Of a stretch of DNA of 64,000 bases, positions 36,698 to 47,152 are shown in pieces. Location: the NCBI GenBank assembly GCA_027487555.1, contig JAIYDI010000022.1, positions 33,905 through 97,904 on the forward strand, given 5' to 3'. A model generated the notes under the pieces. That model was not told the DNA's origin. It did not search any database and saw only the letters and a program-made list of their open reading frames with translations. The first letter of the stretch is position 1; every line of letters starts with the position of its first letter. The translations under genes and the position numbers were made by a program. This DNA is from Hyphomicrobiales bacterium (GTDB taxonomy: Bacteria; Pseudomonadota; Alphaproteobacteria; Rhizobiales; Devosiaceae).

Positions 36698-37648
36698 ATG
36701 TCACGCCCGATCTATGCCGACCCGATCCTCGATGGCGCCGCCGACCCGACAATCATTCATCGCCGCGGCACGGATGAGCTCTGGATGTTCTACACCGTGC
36801 GCCGCGCCGCCCACGAGGGCCCCGGCGTCGAATGGGTGCATGGCAGCCCCATCGGCGTCGCCGTCTCCACAGATGGCGGCGCGACCTGGGCCTATCGCGG
36901 CACAGTCGCCGGCCTCGATGACCCGGCCGATCCGGGGCTCAATACCCATTGGGCGCCCGAGGTGATCTGGGGCGAGGGCGAATATCACATGTATCTCAGC
37001 TACATCACCGGCACGCCCGATCGCTGGCCGGGTTTCCCGCGCCGTATCGTGCATTTCGTGAGCCTCGATCTCGCAACCTGGACGCGCATCGGCACCATCC
37101 CGCTCGCCTCGGACTTCGTCATCGACGCGGCCGTCGCGCGCTGCCCCGATGGGCTCTATCGCCTCTGGTACAAGGATGAGGGCAACGGCTCCTGCACCGG
37201 CGTCGCGACGAGCCCCGATCTCTACACCTGGAGCAATGCCGGCATCGCCATCCCCGGCAACCGCCAGGGCGGCAATGGCCATGAGGGCCCGAACGTCTTC
37301 GAACTCGGTGGCTACTGGTGGATGATTGTCGATGAATGGCGCGGGCAGGCGGTGTTCCGCTCCGACGACGCCATCGTCTGGACGCGCCAGGGCCTGATCC
37401 TCGATCAGCCCGGCGCCGACCCTGCCGACCTTGATTTTGCCCGGCACGCCGATGTGGTGGTGGAGGATGGCTGGGCCGCCCTCGTTTACTTCACCCACCC
37501 CGCCTCAACCGTGCACCACACCGCCGAACTCAACGATGCAGCGACCCGTCGCAGCACCATCCACTGGGCCAGATTGACGGTCGAGGATAGCACCCTCCTC
37601 TGCGAGAGGGACGTGGACGGACTCAGGCTGGACGTCACCGGTCCCTGA
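36698..37648 (+). CDS. GH43-like five-bladed beta-propeller glycosidase
   Basis: 316 aa. YADPILDGAADPTIIHR carries the catalytic base Asp, DFVIDAAVAR the middle Asp, and GHEGPNVFELGGYWWMIV the acid Glu, the arrangement of clan GH-F (GH43 and relatives). No signal peptide. 26 bp after the previous gene with CCGGAG upstream of the ATG. Last gene of the polysaccharide operon. Confidence 0.88.
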   Translation: MSRPIYADPILDGAADPTIIHRRGTDELWMFYTVRRAAHEGPGVEWVHGSPIGVAVSTDGGATWAYRGTVAGLDDPADPGLNTHWAPEVIWGEGEYHMYLSYITGTPDRWPGFPRRIVHFVSLDLATWTRIGTIPLASDFVIDAAVARCPDGLYRLWYKDEGNGSCTGVATSPDLYTWSNAGIAIPGNRQGGNGHEGPNVFELGGYWWMIVDEWRGQAVFRSDDAIVWTRQGLILDQPGADPADLDFARHADVVVEDGWAALVYFTHPASTVHHTAELNDAATRRSTIHWARLTVEDSTLLCERDVDGLRLDVTGP

Positions 37649-37746
37649 TCCTATTCGAAGAATCGCCACTCTTCGCCGACCCAGTCGATGGAATGAAGTC
37701 TTGCAGGAGGAGCCGCGTCACCAGCTGCGACGCGGCCAGATTTCCG

Positions 37747-38679
37747 TCACTGCGCCCAGTTGCCGTACCAGGTGCGGAAACGCTCGAGCGCTGTCTCGGC
37801 TCGCCGCTTCTGCGAAGGGCTGAGCGCGTCGCTTTCATTGAAATGCAGCGAATACTCGCTCTCGCCATTCAGCTCGAGCAGATACTTGAAGAACAGCACA
37901 AGGTCAGGACCGGCATCCCAGGATGAGAGTACCATTAGCGCTTCCTCGAGTTGCTTCGCCTTCACCCTGGCCAAGGCGTCACCGGCCTTGGCCTGCTCAC
38001 ATAGGCTGACCAGATGCAGCACCTCGCGCGGCAGGCAGTTGCCGATACCGGTGATGGCACCGGTGGCGCCGCACTGCACGAAGCCGTGGTATACGGCGGT
38101 ATCGACACCCACCATCAGCGACAGCGCCGGATCGGCATTGGTGATGTGCTCGGCGGCATAGGTCAGGTCGGCCTCACCACCGAATTCCTTGAAACCTACG
38201 AGGTTGCTGTGCTCCTCACGCAGCTGGAAAAACAAGTCTGCGCGAGTCGCGAATCCATAATAGGGGCTGTTGTAAATGACCGCCGGCAGGTCTGGCGCCG
38301 CCGAGAGGAGCGCCTTGAAATGCGCCTTCTGCGCCGCCATCGAACTGCCGCGCGAGAGCACACGGGGGATCAGCATCAGCCCCACCGCGCCAACCTTCTG
38401 CGCATGCGCCGCATGTGCTGCAGCAATCTTTGTATTCACGGCGCCCGTGCCGACGATCACCGGAATCCCGGCCGCGACCAATCGTTCAACGCCTTCCATT
38501 CGCTCGTCGTCGGTCAGCAACGGCCAATCACCCATCGAACCGCAATAGACGACTCCCGACATACCGATGTCGATCAGCTCACGGCCCTTCATCACCAAGG
38601 CATCGAAGTCCGGTGTCCTGTCTGGACGGCAGGGGGTCATCAGAGCGGGGATACACCCCCTGAATGGGCTGGAAGCCAT
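37747..38679 (-). CDS. DapA-family (DHDPS/N-acetylneuraminate lyase-like) aldolase
   Basis: 310 aa TIM barrel. The Schiff-base Lys is K164 in VGFKEFGG and the catalytic Tyr is Y136 in VIYNSPYYG. The usual GTTGE substrate loop is replaced by CGSMGDWPLL, so it is not a true DapA. Convergent with the polysaccharide operon. Probably splits a keto-deoxy sugar acid or a hydroxyproline-type product. Confidence 0.9.
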   Translation of the reverse strand: MASSPFRGCIPALMTPCRPDRTPDFDALVMKGRELIDIGMSGVVYCGSMGDWPLLTDDERMEGVERLVAAGIPVIVGTGAVNTKIAAAHAAHAQKVGAVGLMLIPRVLSRGSSMAAQKAHFKALLSAAPDLPAVIYNSPYYGFATRADLFFQLREEHSNLVGFKEFGGEADLTYAAEHITNADPALSLMVGVDTAVYHGFVQCGATGAITGIGNCLPREVLHLVSLCEQAKAGDALARVKAKQLEEALMVLSSWDAGPDLVLFFKYLLELNGESEYSLHFNESDALSPSQKRRAETALERFRTWYGNWAQ

Positions 38680-38767
38680 CTATGCACTCCGGCGAACGAA
38701 AGAACTGGGCGGAAGCGATAGCGCATTGCGCACCGCTCAGACGTCTCTATAACTTCCAGCCGACAAT

Positions 38768-38777
38768 CTGTCGACAG
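38768..38777. promoter_or_regulatory. Palindrome CTGTCGACAG in divergent promoter
   Basis: A perfect 10-bp palindrome between the DapA-like and M20 genes. A near-identical TTGTCGACAA sits at 40138-40147 before the GAF gene. TGTCGACA fits GntR/FCD-type operators. Inferred, from two sites only. Confidence 0.35.
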
Positions 38778-38826
38778 GTACTTTCCGGACATACCTATGA
38801 AATTCGGGACAGTTTGCGGAGGTGGA

Positions 38827-40098
38827 ATGCAGATCCAACCCGGTGCCATCGATGAGGCGGTCGCGCAGCGCTTCGGCGCGCAGGTCGAGTGGCTCATCGC
38901 TCTTGCGGGCTTCAAGTCTACCCGCGGCAATGAAGGGCCTTGCCAGGAGTGGCTGGCTGCCGAATTCGCTGCCCGCGGCTGGGCAGTCGACAAATTCACT
39001 ATCGATATCGACTCGATCAGCCACCTGCCCGGATTCTCGCCGGTGGTCGATGCCGACTACACCAAGGCGGTGCAGTTGGTCGCGACACACGATGTCGCCG
39101 AACCGGCGGGTAAGTCGCTCATCCTTCAGGGCCATATCGATGTGGTGCCCACCGGCGCACCTGAACTCTGGGCACGCGATCCGTTTACCCCCACAGTTAT
39201 CGACGGATTCCTGCATGGGCGCGGTACGGCAGACATGAAGGCCGGCGTCTCCGCCATGGTCTTTGCGCTCGATGCCCTCCGGAGCCTCGGCGCGGTTCCC
39301 GCGTCGCGCATACATATCGAGAGTGTCTCCGAGGAGGAGTGCACCGGCAATGGCGCGCTATCCACCCTCGCCCGCGGCTATCGCGCTGACGCCGCGTTCA
39401 TACCCGAAAGCATGGGCCACCGGCTCATTCGTGCTGAACTGGGCTCGATCTGGTTCCGCCTGCGCATCCTGGGGCGGCCAGGCCACATCCTTGCGGGATC
39501 AAGCGACGGCGGTCACGCCATACTCGCCGCCACCCGCTATATCGAGGCACTGGCCGCCCTTACCGCGACGATAAACGCAGAGGCAAGATCCCATCCGTGG
39601 TTCGGCCCCATCACCAACCCGGTAAAGTTCAACCCAGGAAAAATCCGGGGCGGCGACTGGCTCGGCTCTGTTCCGTCGTGGTGCGAGCTCGAATGTCGGC
39701 TCTCGGTTCTGCCTGGCCACAAGCTTGAGGATGTGCGCGATCGCGTCTCGCAGGCGATCCGCGACTGCGCCGAGGCGCTCGATGCGGATGTGCCGACCAT
39801 TGCATGGATCGGCTTCCAGGCCGATGGACATGTCTTTCAACCCGGCACGGAGGCCGAGGCTCTGCTCGCCCAAATCCACGAGGCCGTCATGGGCGCGCCG
39901 CTCGATCCGTTTGTCATGACAGCTACCAGCGATACCCGCCTGTACGATCTCTACTATGGCATTCCGACGCTCTGCTATGGTGGTCACGGCACCGGCCTAC
40001 ATGCCCCCTCCGAGGCCGTGGATCTGCACAGCCTGGAAAAGACCACTGCCATTATCGCCCGCTTCATCGCAGGCTGGTGTGGGTTGAAGTCGGTTTGA
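38827..40098 (+). CDS. M20-family ArgE/DapE-type metallo-deacylase
   Basis: 423 aa from the ATG at 38827, chosen for the GGAGG 4 bp before it. Zinc ligands: His in LQGHIDVVP (about 103), bridging Asp in [10 protein letters not shown] (about 136), Glu-Glu in [11 protein letters not shown] (about 169-171), His in [12 protein letters not shown]. It has the lid dimerisation domain in the middle. Hydrolyses N-acyl amino acids or dipeptide-like amides; substrate unknown. Diverges from the DapA-like gene. Confidence 0.92.
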   Translation: MQIQPGAIDEAVAQRFGAQVEWLIALAGFKSTRGNEGPCQEWLAAEFAARGWAVDKFTIDIDSISHLPGFSPVVDADYTKAVQLVATHDVAEPAGKSLILQGHIDVVPTGAPELWARDPFTPTVIDGFLHGRGTADMKAGVSAMVFALDALRSLGAVPASRIHIESVSEEECTGNGALSTLARGYRADAAFIPESMGHRLIRAELGSIWFRLRILGRPGHILAGSSDGGHAILAATRYIEALAALTATINAEARSHPWFGPITNPVKFNPGKIRGGDWLGSVPSWCELECRLSVLPGHKLEDVRDRVSQAIRDCAEALDADVPTIAWIGFQADGHVFQPGTEAEALLAQIHEAVMGAPLDPFVMTATSDTRLYDLYYGIPTLCYGGHGTGLHAPSEAVDLHSLEKTTAIIARFIAGWCGLKSV

Positions 40099-40137
40099 GC
40101 TGAACTCAAATCTGTCAACTGATCGTCCAATTTGTTC

Positions 40138-40147
40138 TTGTCGACAA
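40138..40147. promoter_or_regulatory. Palindrome TTGTCGACAA before GAF gene
   Basis: A 10-bp perfect palindrome 90 bp before the GAF-protein start; core TGTCGACA is shared with 38768-38777. Confidence 0.35.
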
Positions 40148-40236
40148 AATGAGTATCTGTTTCCCTTCGTGGACTGCAAAGTGGAGATTCCAGTGCCGAG
40201 CCTTTGTCCAAGCCGCACGACACGAGGAGGGTTGGC

Positions 40237-40785
40237 GTGACCGCGCCTGATCTCGCTTATGCCTTTGCGCTGGCCCAGGGCCCGAATGCCGCTGCAACTG
40301 TCTTCGCTTGGTGCCGCGCCGGCATTCACAAGGCAGCTGGCTCGCTCCTCACCACTGCTTCAGTCTACGATCTTGCCAATATGCGCTCGCGCCGCGTCTG
40401 GACCGACAAAGCGGCAGCCTACCCGACCGGCAATTTCAAGCGCCTCGATCGCAACACCTACTTCGACACAGTAATTGCAGGGAAGCGCCCGTTCAGCTCG
40501 ACCACAATTGAGGAAATTGCCACAGTCTTCTTCGATTGGGAGAAGATACGTGCGCTCGGCTTCGAGTCCAACATGAACCTGCCGGCCATCGCAAATGGCG
40601 AGGTGATCGGCACCATAAACCTGCTGCATCGCAAGGGGCACTTCACCGAAGCCCGCGTCGCCACTGCCATGGAGTGGCAGCCGGTCGCGACGCTGGCTTT
40701 TCTGCTGCTCCATCGCCAAGGCGCGGAGACAGCGAATTTCCATGCCGATGGCGCCATCCCGACAGAGGTGGCCATGGAAGGATGA
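40237..40785 (+). CDS. GAF-domain protein
   Basis: 182 aa from a GTG preceded by ACGAGGAGGG (an upstream TTG is also in frame). Residues ~35-170 form a GAF-like fold (ASVYDLANMRSRRVWTDKAAAYPTG, SNMNLPAIANGEVIGTINLLHRKGHF). No output domain, so it may be a stand-alone ligand-binding enzyme of the fRMsr or hydrolase type or a sensor. Probably cotranscribed with the M20 gene. Confidence 0.8.
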   Translation: MTAPDLAYAFALAQGPNAAATVFAWCRAGIHKAAGSLLTTASVYDLANMRSRRVWTDKAAAYPTGNFKRLDRNTYFDTVIAGKRPFSSTTIEEIATVFFDWEKIRALGFESNMNLPAIANGEVIGTINLLHRKGHFTEARVATAMEWQPVATLAFLLLHRQGAETANFHADGAIPTEVAMEG

Positions 40786-40861
40786 CGTCCGGCCCGGGTC
40801 CCTTGGGCGGCGGTCCGACACCAGGCGCAATGACGGGCCGCGTTCGTTCCAGCGGTAGCAA

Positions 40862-40950
40862 TCGCCCAGAGCGTTTCGAGGGAAGGTTGCATGACTTTTC
40901 GGGTTCGGACGCGCGACCAAACAATGACAGATCGCTCAACGATGTCGAAC
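40862..40950. repeat. Intergenic repeat (family 2) beside the giant genes
   Basis: GAGCGTTTCGAGGGAAGGTT, GCATGACTTTTCGGGTTCGG and AACAATGACAGATCG resemble the element at 18910-19013 (GCGCTTTCAGGAAAAGCTGC, GACTTTTCC). A dispersed alphaproteobacterial intergenic element. Confidence 0.55.
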
Positions 40951-40975
40951 TTTGCCGCGCCGAGGAAGTCGGCGG

Positions 40976-43900
40976 CTAACCGGGATGATCGGCCGGCCGC
41001 CCGTCCCTCATCACCGGGATAGGCGGGCTCACCGAGATGATCCGTGCCTCCGCCTCGGGCATCTTGCGCAATTCTGAAGCCGTCACTGCCTCGCGCGCCT
41101 CGAGGACAGACGCGTCCGTGAACAGCCAGTCCCAGGAGAACGCCTCAAGACCCTCCTTGTCCCGAAGCGTCAGCATGGACATGTCGCCCCAGAACTCGTC
41201 ATCAGGCGTGACCGCGACCTTTACTGCTACCGTTTCCCTCGCAAGCAGCACTGGCATGTCGAGAGCAAGCACGTCTGACGACCCGTCCGTGCTCGTGCCA
41301 TCGTCAAGCACCGCTCGCCACTGTACGGTCGCCTTACCGGCCGGCACGGTGGTCAGGGCGAAATGCACCGCCGCAAGCTGGTTCATGTTCGTCGCTCCGG
41401 TCCCGGCAACAGTGAATGACGGCCCACCATTGAAGCTGAAGACCAGCTTTGTCGGCAGCCGCTTGCTGTTGGAATCGCCAAGCGGCCGATAGCTGAAGCT
41501 AAGGCCGGTCGGCAGATCTCCGAGAGGCCGGATTGCCATCAGGTCGAACTCCGCCACATCCTTGTCCGCGAGCGTCCCCAGCGGGCGCGCCAACGTCTCG
41601 ATGGTCACCACCCGCACCGCCGAGACATCCTCACCAATTGTGGTCGCCGCCCCAAGCACCCGCCTGATGGTGCCGAAGCGCTCCATCGCCCGGCCACGCC
41701 CATCGCCAGCCGCTGTGGTGAGCAGCGCCACGTGCTGGTGCACAAAGAGCGGATCACGCGCTAAGTCGGGCAACAGGTGCAAGGGCGTAGTCGATGGCGC
41801 CTCGCTGAGGGTCAACTTGCCCTCTGCCAACTGGCCCTGCAGGCACGCCGCGTGGAGTCGAGCCGCGCTCCCGTCGGCCCGGCGCACCTCGAGCAGATCG
41901 AAGGCCCTGCCAGTGCGCGTCCACGTCATCTGCGTGAGCGCGCTGGCAGCCGTCCCTGTGACCGATTCCACATCCCGCAGGGTCAGCGCCTTGGAGCCGT
42001 CCGGCACGTTCCAGTCGAAGCTGGCGAGCACATGTGGATGGCTCCCTCCCCCAATCAAGATGCCGTCAGCTTCGACCGCGCCCGGCAGCGCAAACAGCGT
42101 AAGGCTGGCGCGCCCCTCCTCGAGCGGCATATGCAGCAGCCCGAGCTTCGGCGCGAAATCCACCCTCGCGGTCGCAATGGTCACTGCATCGGTCGACCCC
42201 GGCACAAGGCGTGCCGCTGCGACCTTGGCCGTCCACGCGCCGGCAGTGCGCTCCAACCACAGGATCGGCTCAGAGCCCACAGAGAGCACTGGCACTTCCT
42301 TGCCGGGTTCCACCGGCGAGAGGCCCAGATCAGCCATGAACACCGCCCAGTGCGGTGTGTTGATCGGTAAAGCGGCAGCGTCGCGCTCTTGTCTGTCGAT
42401 CAGCCAGCGCGGATCGAGATAGCGCCTGAGCGCGACGCCGAGGAAATGCTCCTCGAGCGCGCCTGCACCCGCCCCTGCCCGTTCAGCGAACCTGGGCCGC
42501 AGCAGCATGGCGCTGTTGGGAAATGCCGGTGCAGGCACGGTCGGGCTGTCGAAGGTAAGTCCGATCGGCCCCTCGGTCGCCATGGTTAGCCCCAGGGCCC
42601 GTTCATGCGCTGTCGGGTCATAGCTCAACCGCGGGTCGGGGCCGACCTCCTTGCGAGAGCTGTAGACGCTCACAGGCGCCTCCAGCCCGTCCTTCGGAAA
42701 TCCGTAGCCGAACCCAGTGCGGAGCTCGGCCGCCACCCGGTCGGCCAGCCCGCCATAGGCGAATGGCCGCTCCTCGAGTATGGCAAGAACCGGCGGGCTC
42801 TCGTTTTCCACTCCCGCTTGCGTCGGGCTCTCTGTCAGGGGCAAAAGCGCCCGCAATTGTGGCCGCGCGAGCTGTACCCGCGTCGCATCGGCCAATATCG
42901 CCACTCTCAGCCAGTCCGGCGCCGCAAGCCCATGCCACTCGCCGAGGGTTGTCGCGCGCAGGGCACCGGCATAGCGGCTCCTTAGCAGAACCCGATGCCG
43001 GAACAGCGTCGCCGAGGGTTGCTCCCAGGCGAAGGTCTCGAGCCGCGTTTCGGCTGGCGCGGGTTCGATCTGCTTCAACGTGCTCACCGCATCGGCAGCA
43101 TCGCGTTCGAAGAATGCCTCCGCCTCGAACGCATCCAAACCTTTCGCTTTGCTGTCGATCTCTACTGCTGGCTGCGCAGCGCGCTTGCCGTTCTGCGGGT
43201 CGAACCAGCTGTAGATCGGTCGACCGGTGAACCGCCAGCGCTGTGTATTGATGACAATGCTTCCAAGCCGCCGCCAGCTTCGCGCAAGCTCGGCATCTCT
43301 GGGCGCCGCCGCCACGAGCCCATAGCTCCGCGCCTCTCCATCGGACGACACCCGCACTGCAGCCCTTGCGACGGCGAACCAATGGTCTTCGCGCTTGTCG
43401 TCGATTTGCATGGCCTCGATCTGCAATGACGGACCGTCGAAAAGGTAAACGCCGTCGGCCTTGCCGGTTGCCAGCTGCGTCAACTGGGCGTGGAGCATCG
43501 GCACCGGCTGCTGGTCTTCGCCCTCCCCGAACCACGCCTCATCTACCAATGTCTGGATGCTGAGCCGCGCCACCAGGCCCGGTGGAACGCTGACCGTGAT
43601 CTCGTCAGGCGTGCCATTCCCTTTGATGCGATCGAGCCGGAGTTTCGGCCCAACCGTCATCGTCACGGTCACCGTTCGCGCGTCGCTCAGGCGCCTGAGC
43701 GTCCGGTGGACATTCGATATCTCCGCCCCTCGCGTCGTCAGGTCAGAAAGCTGCGGCCATTTGCCGAGCGGCGGGATGGCGATATCGATCGAAACCGGCG
43801 CGGGCGCCGGTGTCGGATCGCCCAGGCTGTCCTCTGCCGCCAGCGTCAGCCGCAACCCGCCCACCGCGAGGTCGGGCATCGCGTCCACCAGCGCGGCAAG

Positions 43901-46900
43901 GTCCTTGTTCTTGTGGCGCCCGAGATAGGCCGTCATCGCCAGCAACTGGAAGCTCCGTGCTGTTTCGTCCCCTGATCCGGAAGTACCGCTATCCGGGAAT
44001 GCCCTCTTGCGGGCGTACGCATTGGCCAGCCACCGGTCGAAATCGAGGAATCCCACCTTTGGGAAACCGATAACCGCCTTGACCGGCCGCGCGAGATCCG
44101 GCCGGAACCTCGCATCCTCCGGAGCGAGCAGCACCAGATTGCCTTGCTTTTGCTTCGGCCGCCCGATGACCTCCCGCGACTCCGGCGCGGCCCAGCTGAC
44201 TGCCACCTCCTGCCCAGTGAGGGCAAGCCGTACCCAGGCCGGCAACTGCTCGCCATCAGGAAGCGGAAAGGCGTCACCCACAACAGCCGCGCGCCCCTCG
44301 CCCTGCGAGAGCAGGAATCGCACGACCCGCCGATCGTCCTTGATGCTGATCCGCACCAAGAGCGTGCCACCCGCGAATGCCGGCCCCAGGTCAAACGCCT
44401 GCTGCGCAAGGCCGGCGTCCGCAAGCGTCGCGGCAGGGGCGTTCCACAGCCCCACCGTCAGCGTGCCGCCCGCTCCGGTCTTCCATATCTCGGTGATCTG
44501 CATCTCGTAAGCGGCCAGCCTCAGGCCGTCCTGTCCGAGGTCGATGCTTCCGGTCCCATCCTCGTTGCGCAGCAGATCACGGATTGTCGACCCGCTGCCG
44601 GTGGCGAGTGTCGCGCGCGGATAATCCGCTGCGAGTGGCACGACATCCGCGAGTCCCGCCCCGATCCGCGGCACAGTGCCGGTGCTGGGTGCCTCGCTCA
44701 GCGCGGCCCCGCCAATTGCCGTCTGGCGCTGATAGCGGAAGCGCAGTACCGCCGTCTCAGGGACATGGGCCCCATCCACCTCTGCGCGCGGCAGCCACGG
44801 CGTCCTGTCCTGGCGCACCGCTCTCGGCAGGCTGCCCGATTTCATCACCACATGCGCTGCAATCTCCACCGGTACGCCATAGGCGAGCGGAGTCAGCCGG
44901 CGATCAGGCGCCATGGCAAGCGCGGGGTCGTCGATCCCATAGAAACCTTCTGCGGCATGGTCCGGGTCGGGCGCAACGACCTGCACGGCCTCAAAGCTGC
45001 GGCTCGCAAGCGGCAGGCCCTGGTAGCTGACGATCAGCCGCCGTTGCCCGTCCACCGGCATCGGCTGCAGCGGATGGATGGTCTCGATCATCGGTTCGGC
45101 CGGGTCGCTGATCTTGAGCTCTGCGAGATTGGCGTAGCGCCAGGTCTGGTTGTCGCGCCGCACCAGCAGCGCTACACCGTTGAAGCGCGCCTCAAACCTG
45201 TCGCCATCGGAGTCATCGGCATCAACTGCGATCCGTATCGGAAGATCCTGCGGTACGCTGTCTGGTACGAAACGCCGCTTCTCCGCCTCCGGAAACAGGC
45301 TGTCTGCGACAATCTTTAGCCGCTCGCTGAGTGCCTTGGAGATCGACACCAAGTCGGTCTGCGCCAGGGCCGCCGCCCCCGGCTTCGGTAAGGTTGCAGC
45401 AAATGTGGCGAAGTCTTCGGCCTGACGCGCTGTCGCTGTCGCGCCCTCTATCCCGAGCCGCGTTGCATACCAGTTTGATGCGATGAGGCTGGCCTTGAGG
45501 CCATCCGCATCCCAGGGCGTGCCGGCAGCCCTAGCCGTGCTCTGAGCATCTTTGATGATCGCGGCCTCGAACAGCGCTGCCATCGCCTGCCGCGAGGCCT
45601 CAAGCCCGTTGAAGCCGCTATCGAGGAACTGCCAAAAGGCCGCAATCGCCGCCGCGGCGCGGGCCTCGGCCAGGGCCGCGTCACCATCATGTCCCGGCAT
45701 CGGTCGTTCGATCCGCGCTGCGAGCCATTCGGAAGTGAGCCCGACATGGCGCAACAGGCGATTGGCTGTACCCTCGATCGCCGTCTCGTCCTGCGCCAGC
45801 GTGGCGAGCACACTCAGTTCGGTCAGCACCTGCCGGTCGAGGCTGACCCCGAAGCGCTCCACGGCCGCGCCATAGTCGAACTTCGTCTTGTCCGCCCCCG
45901 CATGTATGGCAAGCAGCACCGGCAGGAGCTCGGCGCTGGTGCTGAACTCCGTCTCCGAAGGCAGTGGCCCAAACTCGAACGCGGCAACCAGCGCCTTGAC
46001 AAAATCCGCTGGTCCGGCGCCAACGGCGGTCAGCACCTTGCTGGTCAACTCGTCTGCGATTGTGCTGACGCGGAAACACCAGCCCTGCGGCAGCTCGACA
46101 CCATCCAGATCGCCGCCGTTCGCTGCTTCGAGCAGCGCCCCGAGCGCCCCAAGAAACGGCCCCTCGCGCCTGGTACCGGCCATGGTCAACCCGATCAGCA
46201 CCGGGTCGAGCAACACCGCGAGTCCGGTAGCACCGAGCCAAAGGGCACGCGCGAGATCGTCATCGATCAGCGGCTTGGGTGTTCCATCGGCATTGCTGGC
46301 GAGCGGCAGGAGCACCGTGTCGAGGTTCAGAAGTTCGGGAAATGCCCAGAGCTGCGTCCCGCCGCCGTCTCGAAGGCGCTTCAGCGCCCTGTCGACTGCG
46401 CCATCGGCCTCGGCAGCATGCTCAGCGCTCATTTTCGCCCTGCGGCGGATGATGAACCCGCTGGCTTCGTCAACGAGGCTCGTAGGATCGGCGCTTGGCT
46501 GCGGTACACGCCGCAATTGCAGCGCCAGGTCGCCCGTGGGGTCGATCGGCTGCCCGCGCAGCGGCACCTCGAATGGCATGTCCCCCAGGTGCGCAGGCGC
46601 ACCAGCGATCTCAAGCACCCGGTCTGGCTCTCCATTCGCTTTGAACCATGGCACGATCACCAGGTCGGTGAGATCGACGGCCATGCCGCTGAGGCCGACG
46701 AGCCGCACTAGCCCGGCGCGCTGCGGCAGAGGCGCATCCCAGGAGCTGGCTGCATCGACGAGATGCGGCGCGGCCAGCGCACTGAGCTCCACGACCTCGC
46801 CTTCGGCCAACGCCGCCCCGATACTCCACGTGTTGCTAGACCGCCGCTCGAGCCACGGGACTAGCTGCCCCGAAAGGCCAGCCGGCCTCCCCCACGCCTG

Positions 46901-47149
46901 GTCTTCGACCGCCAGTTCGATGGAGCGCTGCAGTTCCATCGGTCCGCCAAGCGGTTTGTGTACGCGATAGGCAAAGAAACGCACGTCTGGCAGCACCGCG
47001 AGAAAATCCTCGAAAACCTGCTTGGTGCCGGCCTCGGGCGCGATACCCAGCGTCACCGCCAGCGTCCTGTGCTCCACCCCAGGCACCGCCGGCACGCCGT
47101 GGAAGGCCTCGATTTCGAGCGTGGTGGTCACGGAAATCATCGTGCTCAT
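40976..47149 (-). CDS. Giant protein of unknown function, 2057 aa
   Basis: One uninterrupted frame, ATG 3 bp after the stop of the 2245 aa gene, so the two are cotranslated. No signal peptide, no transmembrane helix. Beta-rich N-terminus to ~230, a helical stretch ~240-620, then beta-rich to the end; about 875-985 resembles a LamG/concanavalin-like sandwich (LRLAAYEMQITEIWKTGAGG, GTLLVRISIKDDRRVVRFLL). No P-loop, protease, nuclease or glycosidase motif seen. Family unknown. Codon use matches neighbours; it is not an obvious pseudogene. Confidence 0.85.
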   Translation of the reverse strand: MSTMISVTTTLEIEAFHGVPAVPGVEHRTLAVTLGIAPEAGTKQVFEDFLAVLPDVRFFAYRVHKPLGGPMELQRSIELAVEDQAWGRPAGLSGQLVPWLERRSSNTWSIGAALAEGEVVELSALAAPHLVDAASSWDAPLPQRAGLVRLVGLSGMAVDLTDLVIVPWFKANGEPDRVLEIAGAPAHLGDMPFEVPLRGQPIDPTGDLALQLRRVPQPSADPTSLVDEASGFIIRRRAKMSAEHAAEADGAVDRALKRLRDGGGTQLWAFPELLNLDTVLLPLASNADGTPKPLIDDDLARALWLGATGLAVLLDPVLIGLTMAGTRREGPFLGALGALLEAANGGDLDGVELPQGWCFRVSTIADELTSKVLTAVGAGPADFVKALVAAFEFGPLPSETEFSTSAELLPVLLAIHAGADKTKFDYGAAVERFGVSLDRQVLTELSVLATLAQDETAIEGTANRLLRHVGLTSEWLAARIERPMPGHDGDAALAEARAAAAIAAFWQFLDSGFNGLEASRQAMAALFEAAIIKDAQSTARAAGTPWDADGLKASLIASNWYATRLGIEGATATARQAEDFATFAATLPKPGAAALAQTDLVSISKALSERLKIVADSLFPEAEKRRFVPDSVPQDLPIRIAVDADDSDGDRFEARFNGVALLVRRDNQTWRYANLAELKISDPAEPMIETIHPLQPMPVDGQRRLIVSYQGLPLASRSFEAVQVVAPDPDHAAEGFYGIDDPALAMAPDRRLTPLAYGVPVEIAAHVVMKSGSLPRAVRQDRTPWLPRAEVDGAHVPETAVLRFRYQRQTAIGGAALSEAPSTGTVPRIGAGLADVVPLAADYPRATLATGSGSTIRDLLRNEDGTGSIDLGQDGLRLAAYEMQITEIWKTGAGGTLTVGLWNAPAATLADAGLAQQAFDLGPAFAGGTLLVRISIKDDRRVVRFLLSQGEGRAAVVGDAFPLPDGEQLPAWVRLALTGQEVAVSWAAPESREVIGRPKQKQGNLVLLAPEDARFRPDLARPVKAVIGFPKVGFLDFDRWLANAYARKRAFPDSGTSGSGDETARSFQLLAMTAYLGRHKNKDLAALVDAMPDLAVGGLRLTLAAEDSLGDPTPAPAPVSIDIAIPPLGKWPQLSDLTTRGAEISNVHRTLRRLSDARTVTVTMTVGPKLRLDRIKGNGTPDEITVSVPPGLVARLSIQTLVDEAWFGEGEDQQPVPMLHAQLTQLATGKADGVYLFDGPSLQIEAMQIDDKREDHWFAVARAAVRVSSDGEARSYGLVAAAPRDAELARSWRRLGSIVINTQRWRFTGRPIYSWFDPQNGKRAAQPAVEIDSKAKGLDAFEAEAFFERDAADAVSTLKQIEPAPAETRLETFAWEQPSATLFRHRVLLRSRYAGALRATTLGEWHGLAAPDWLRVAILADATRVQLARPQLRALLPLTESPTQAGVENESPPVLAILEERPFAYGGLADRVAAELRTGFGYGFPKDGLEAPVSVYSSRKEVGPDPRLSYDPTAHERALGLTMATEGPIGLTFDSPTVPAPAFPNSAMLLRPRFAERAGAGAGALEEHFLGVALRRYLDPRWLIDRQERDAAALPINTPHWAVFMADLGLSPVEPGKEVPVLSVGSEPILWLERTAGAWTAKVAAARLVPGSTDAVTIATARVDFAPKLGLLHMPLEEGRASLTLFALPGAVEADGILIGGGSHPHVLASFDWNVPDGSKALTLRDVESVTGTAASALTQMTWTRTGRAFDLLEVRRADGSAARLHAACLQGQLAEGKLTLSEAPSTTPLHLLPDLARDPLFVHQHVALLTTAAGDGRGRAMERFGTIRRVLGAATTIGEDVSAVRVVTIETLARPLGTLADKDVAEFDLMAIRPLGDLPTGLSFSYRPLGDSNSKRLPTKLVFSFNGGPSFTVAGTGATNMNQLAAVHFALTTVPAGKATVQWRAVLDDGTSTDGSSDVLALDMPVLLARETVAVKVAVTPDDEFWGDMSMLTLRDKEGLEAFSWDWLFTDASVLEAREAVTASELRKMPEAEARIISVSPPIPVMRDGRPADHPG

Positions 47150-47152
47150 GGT

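Noticed and set aside
37747..38679. True dihydrodipicolinate synthase DapA
   Set aside because: The substrate loop typical of DapA is replaced, and the setting is catabolic; kept as a DapA-family aldolase.
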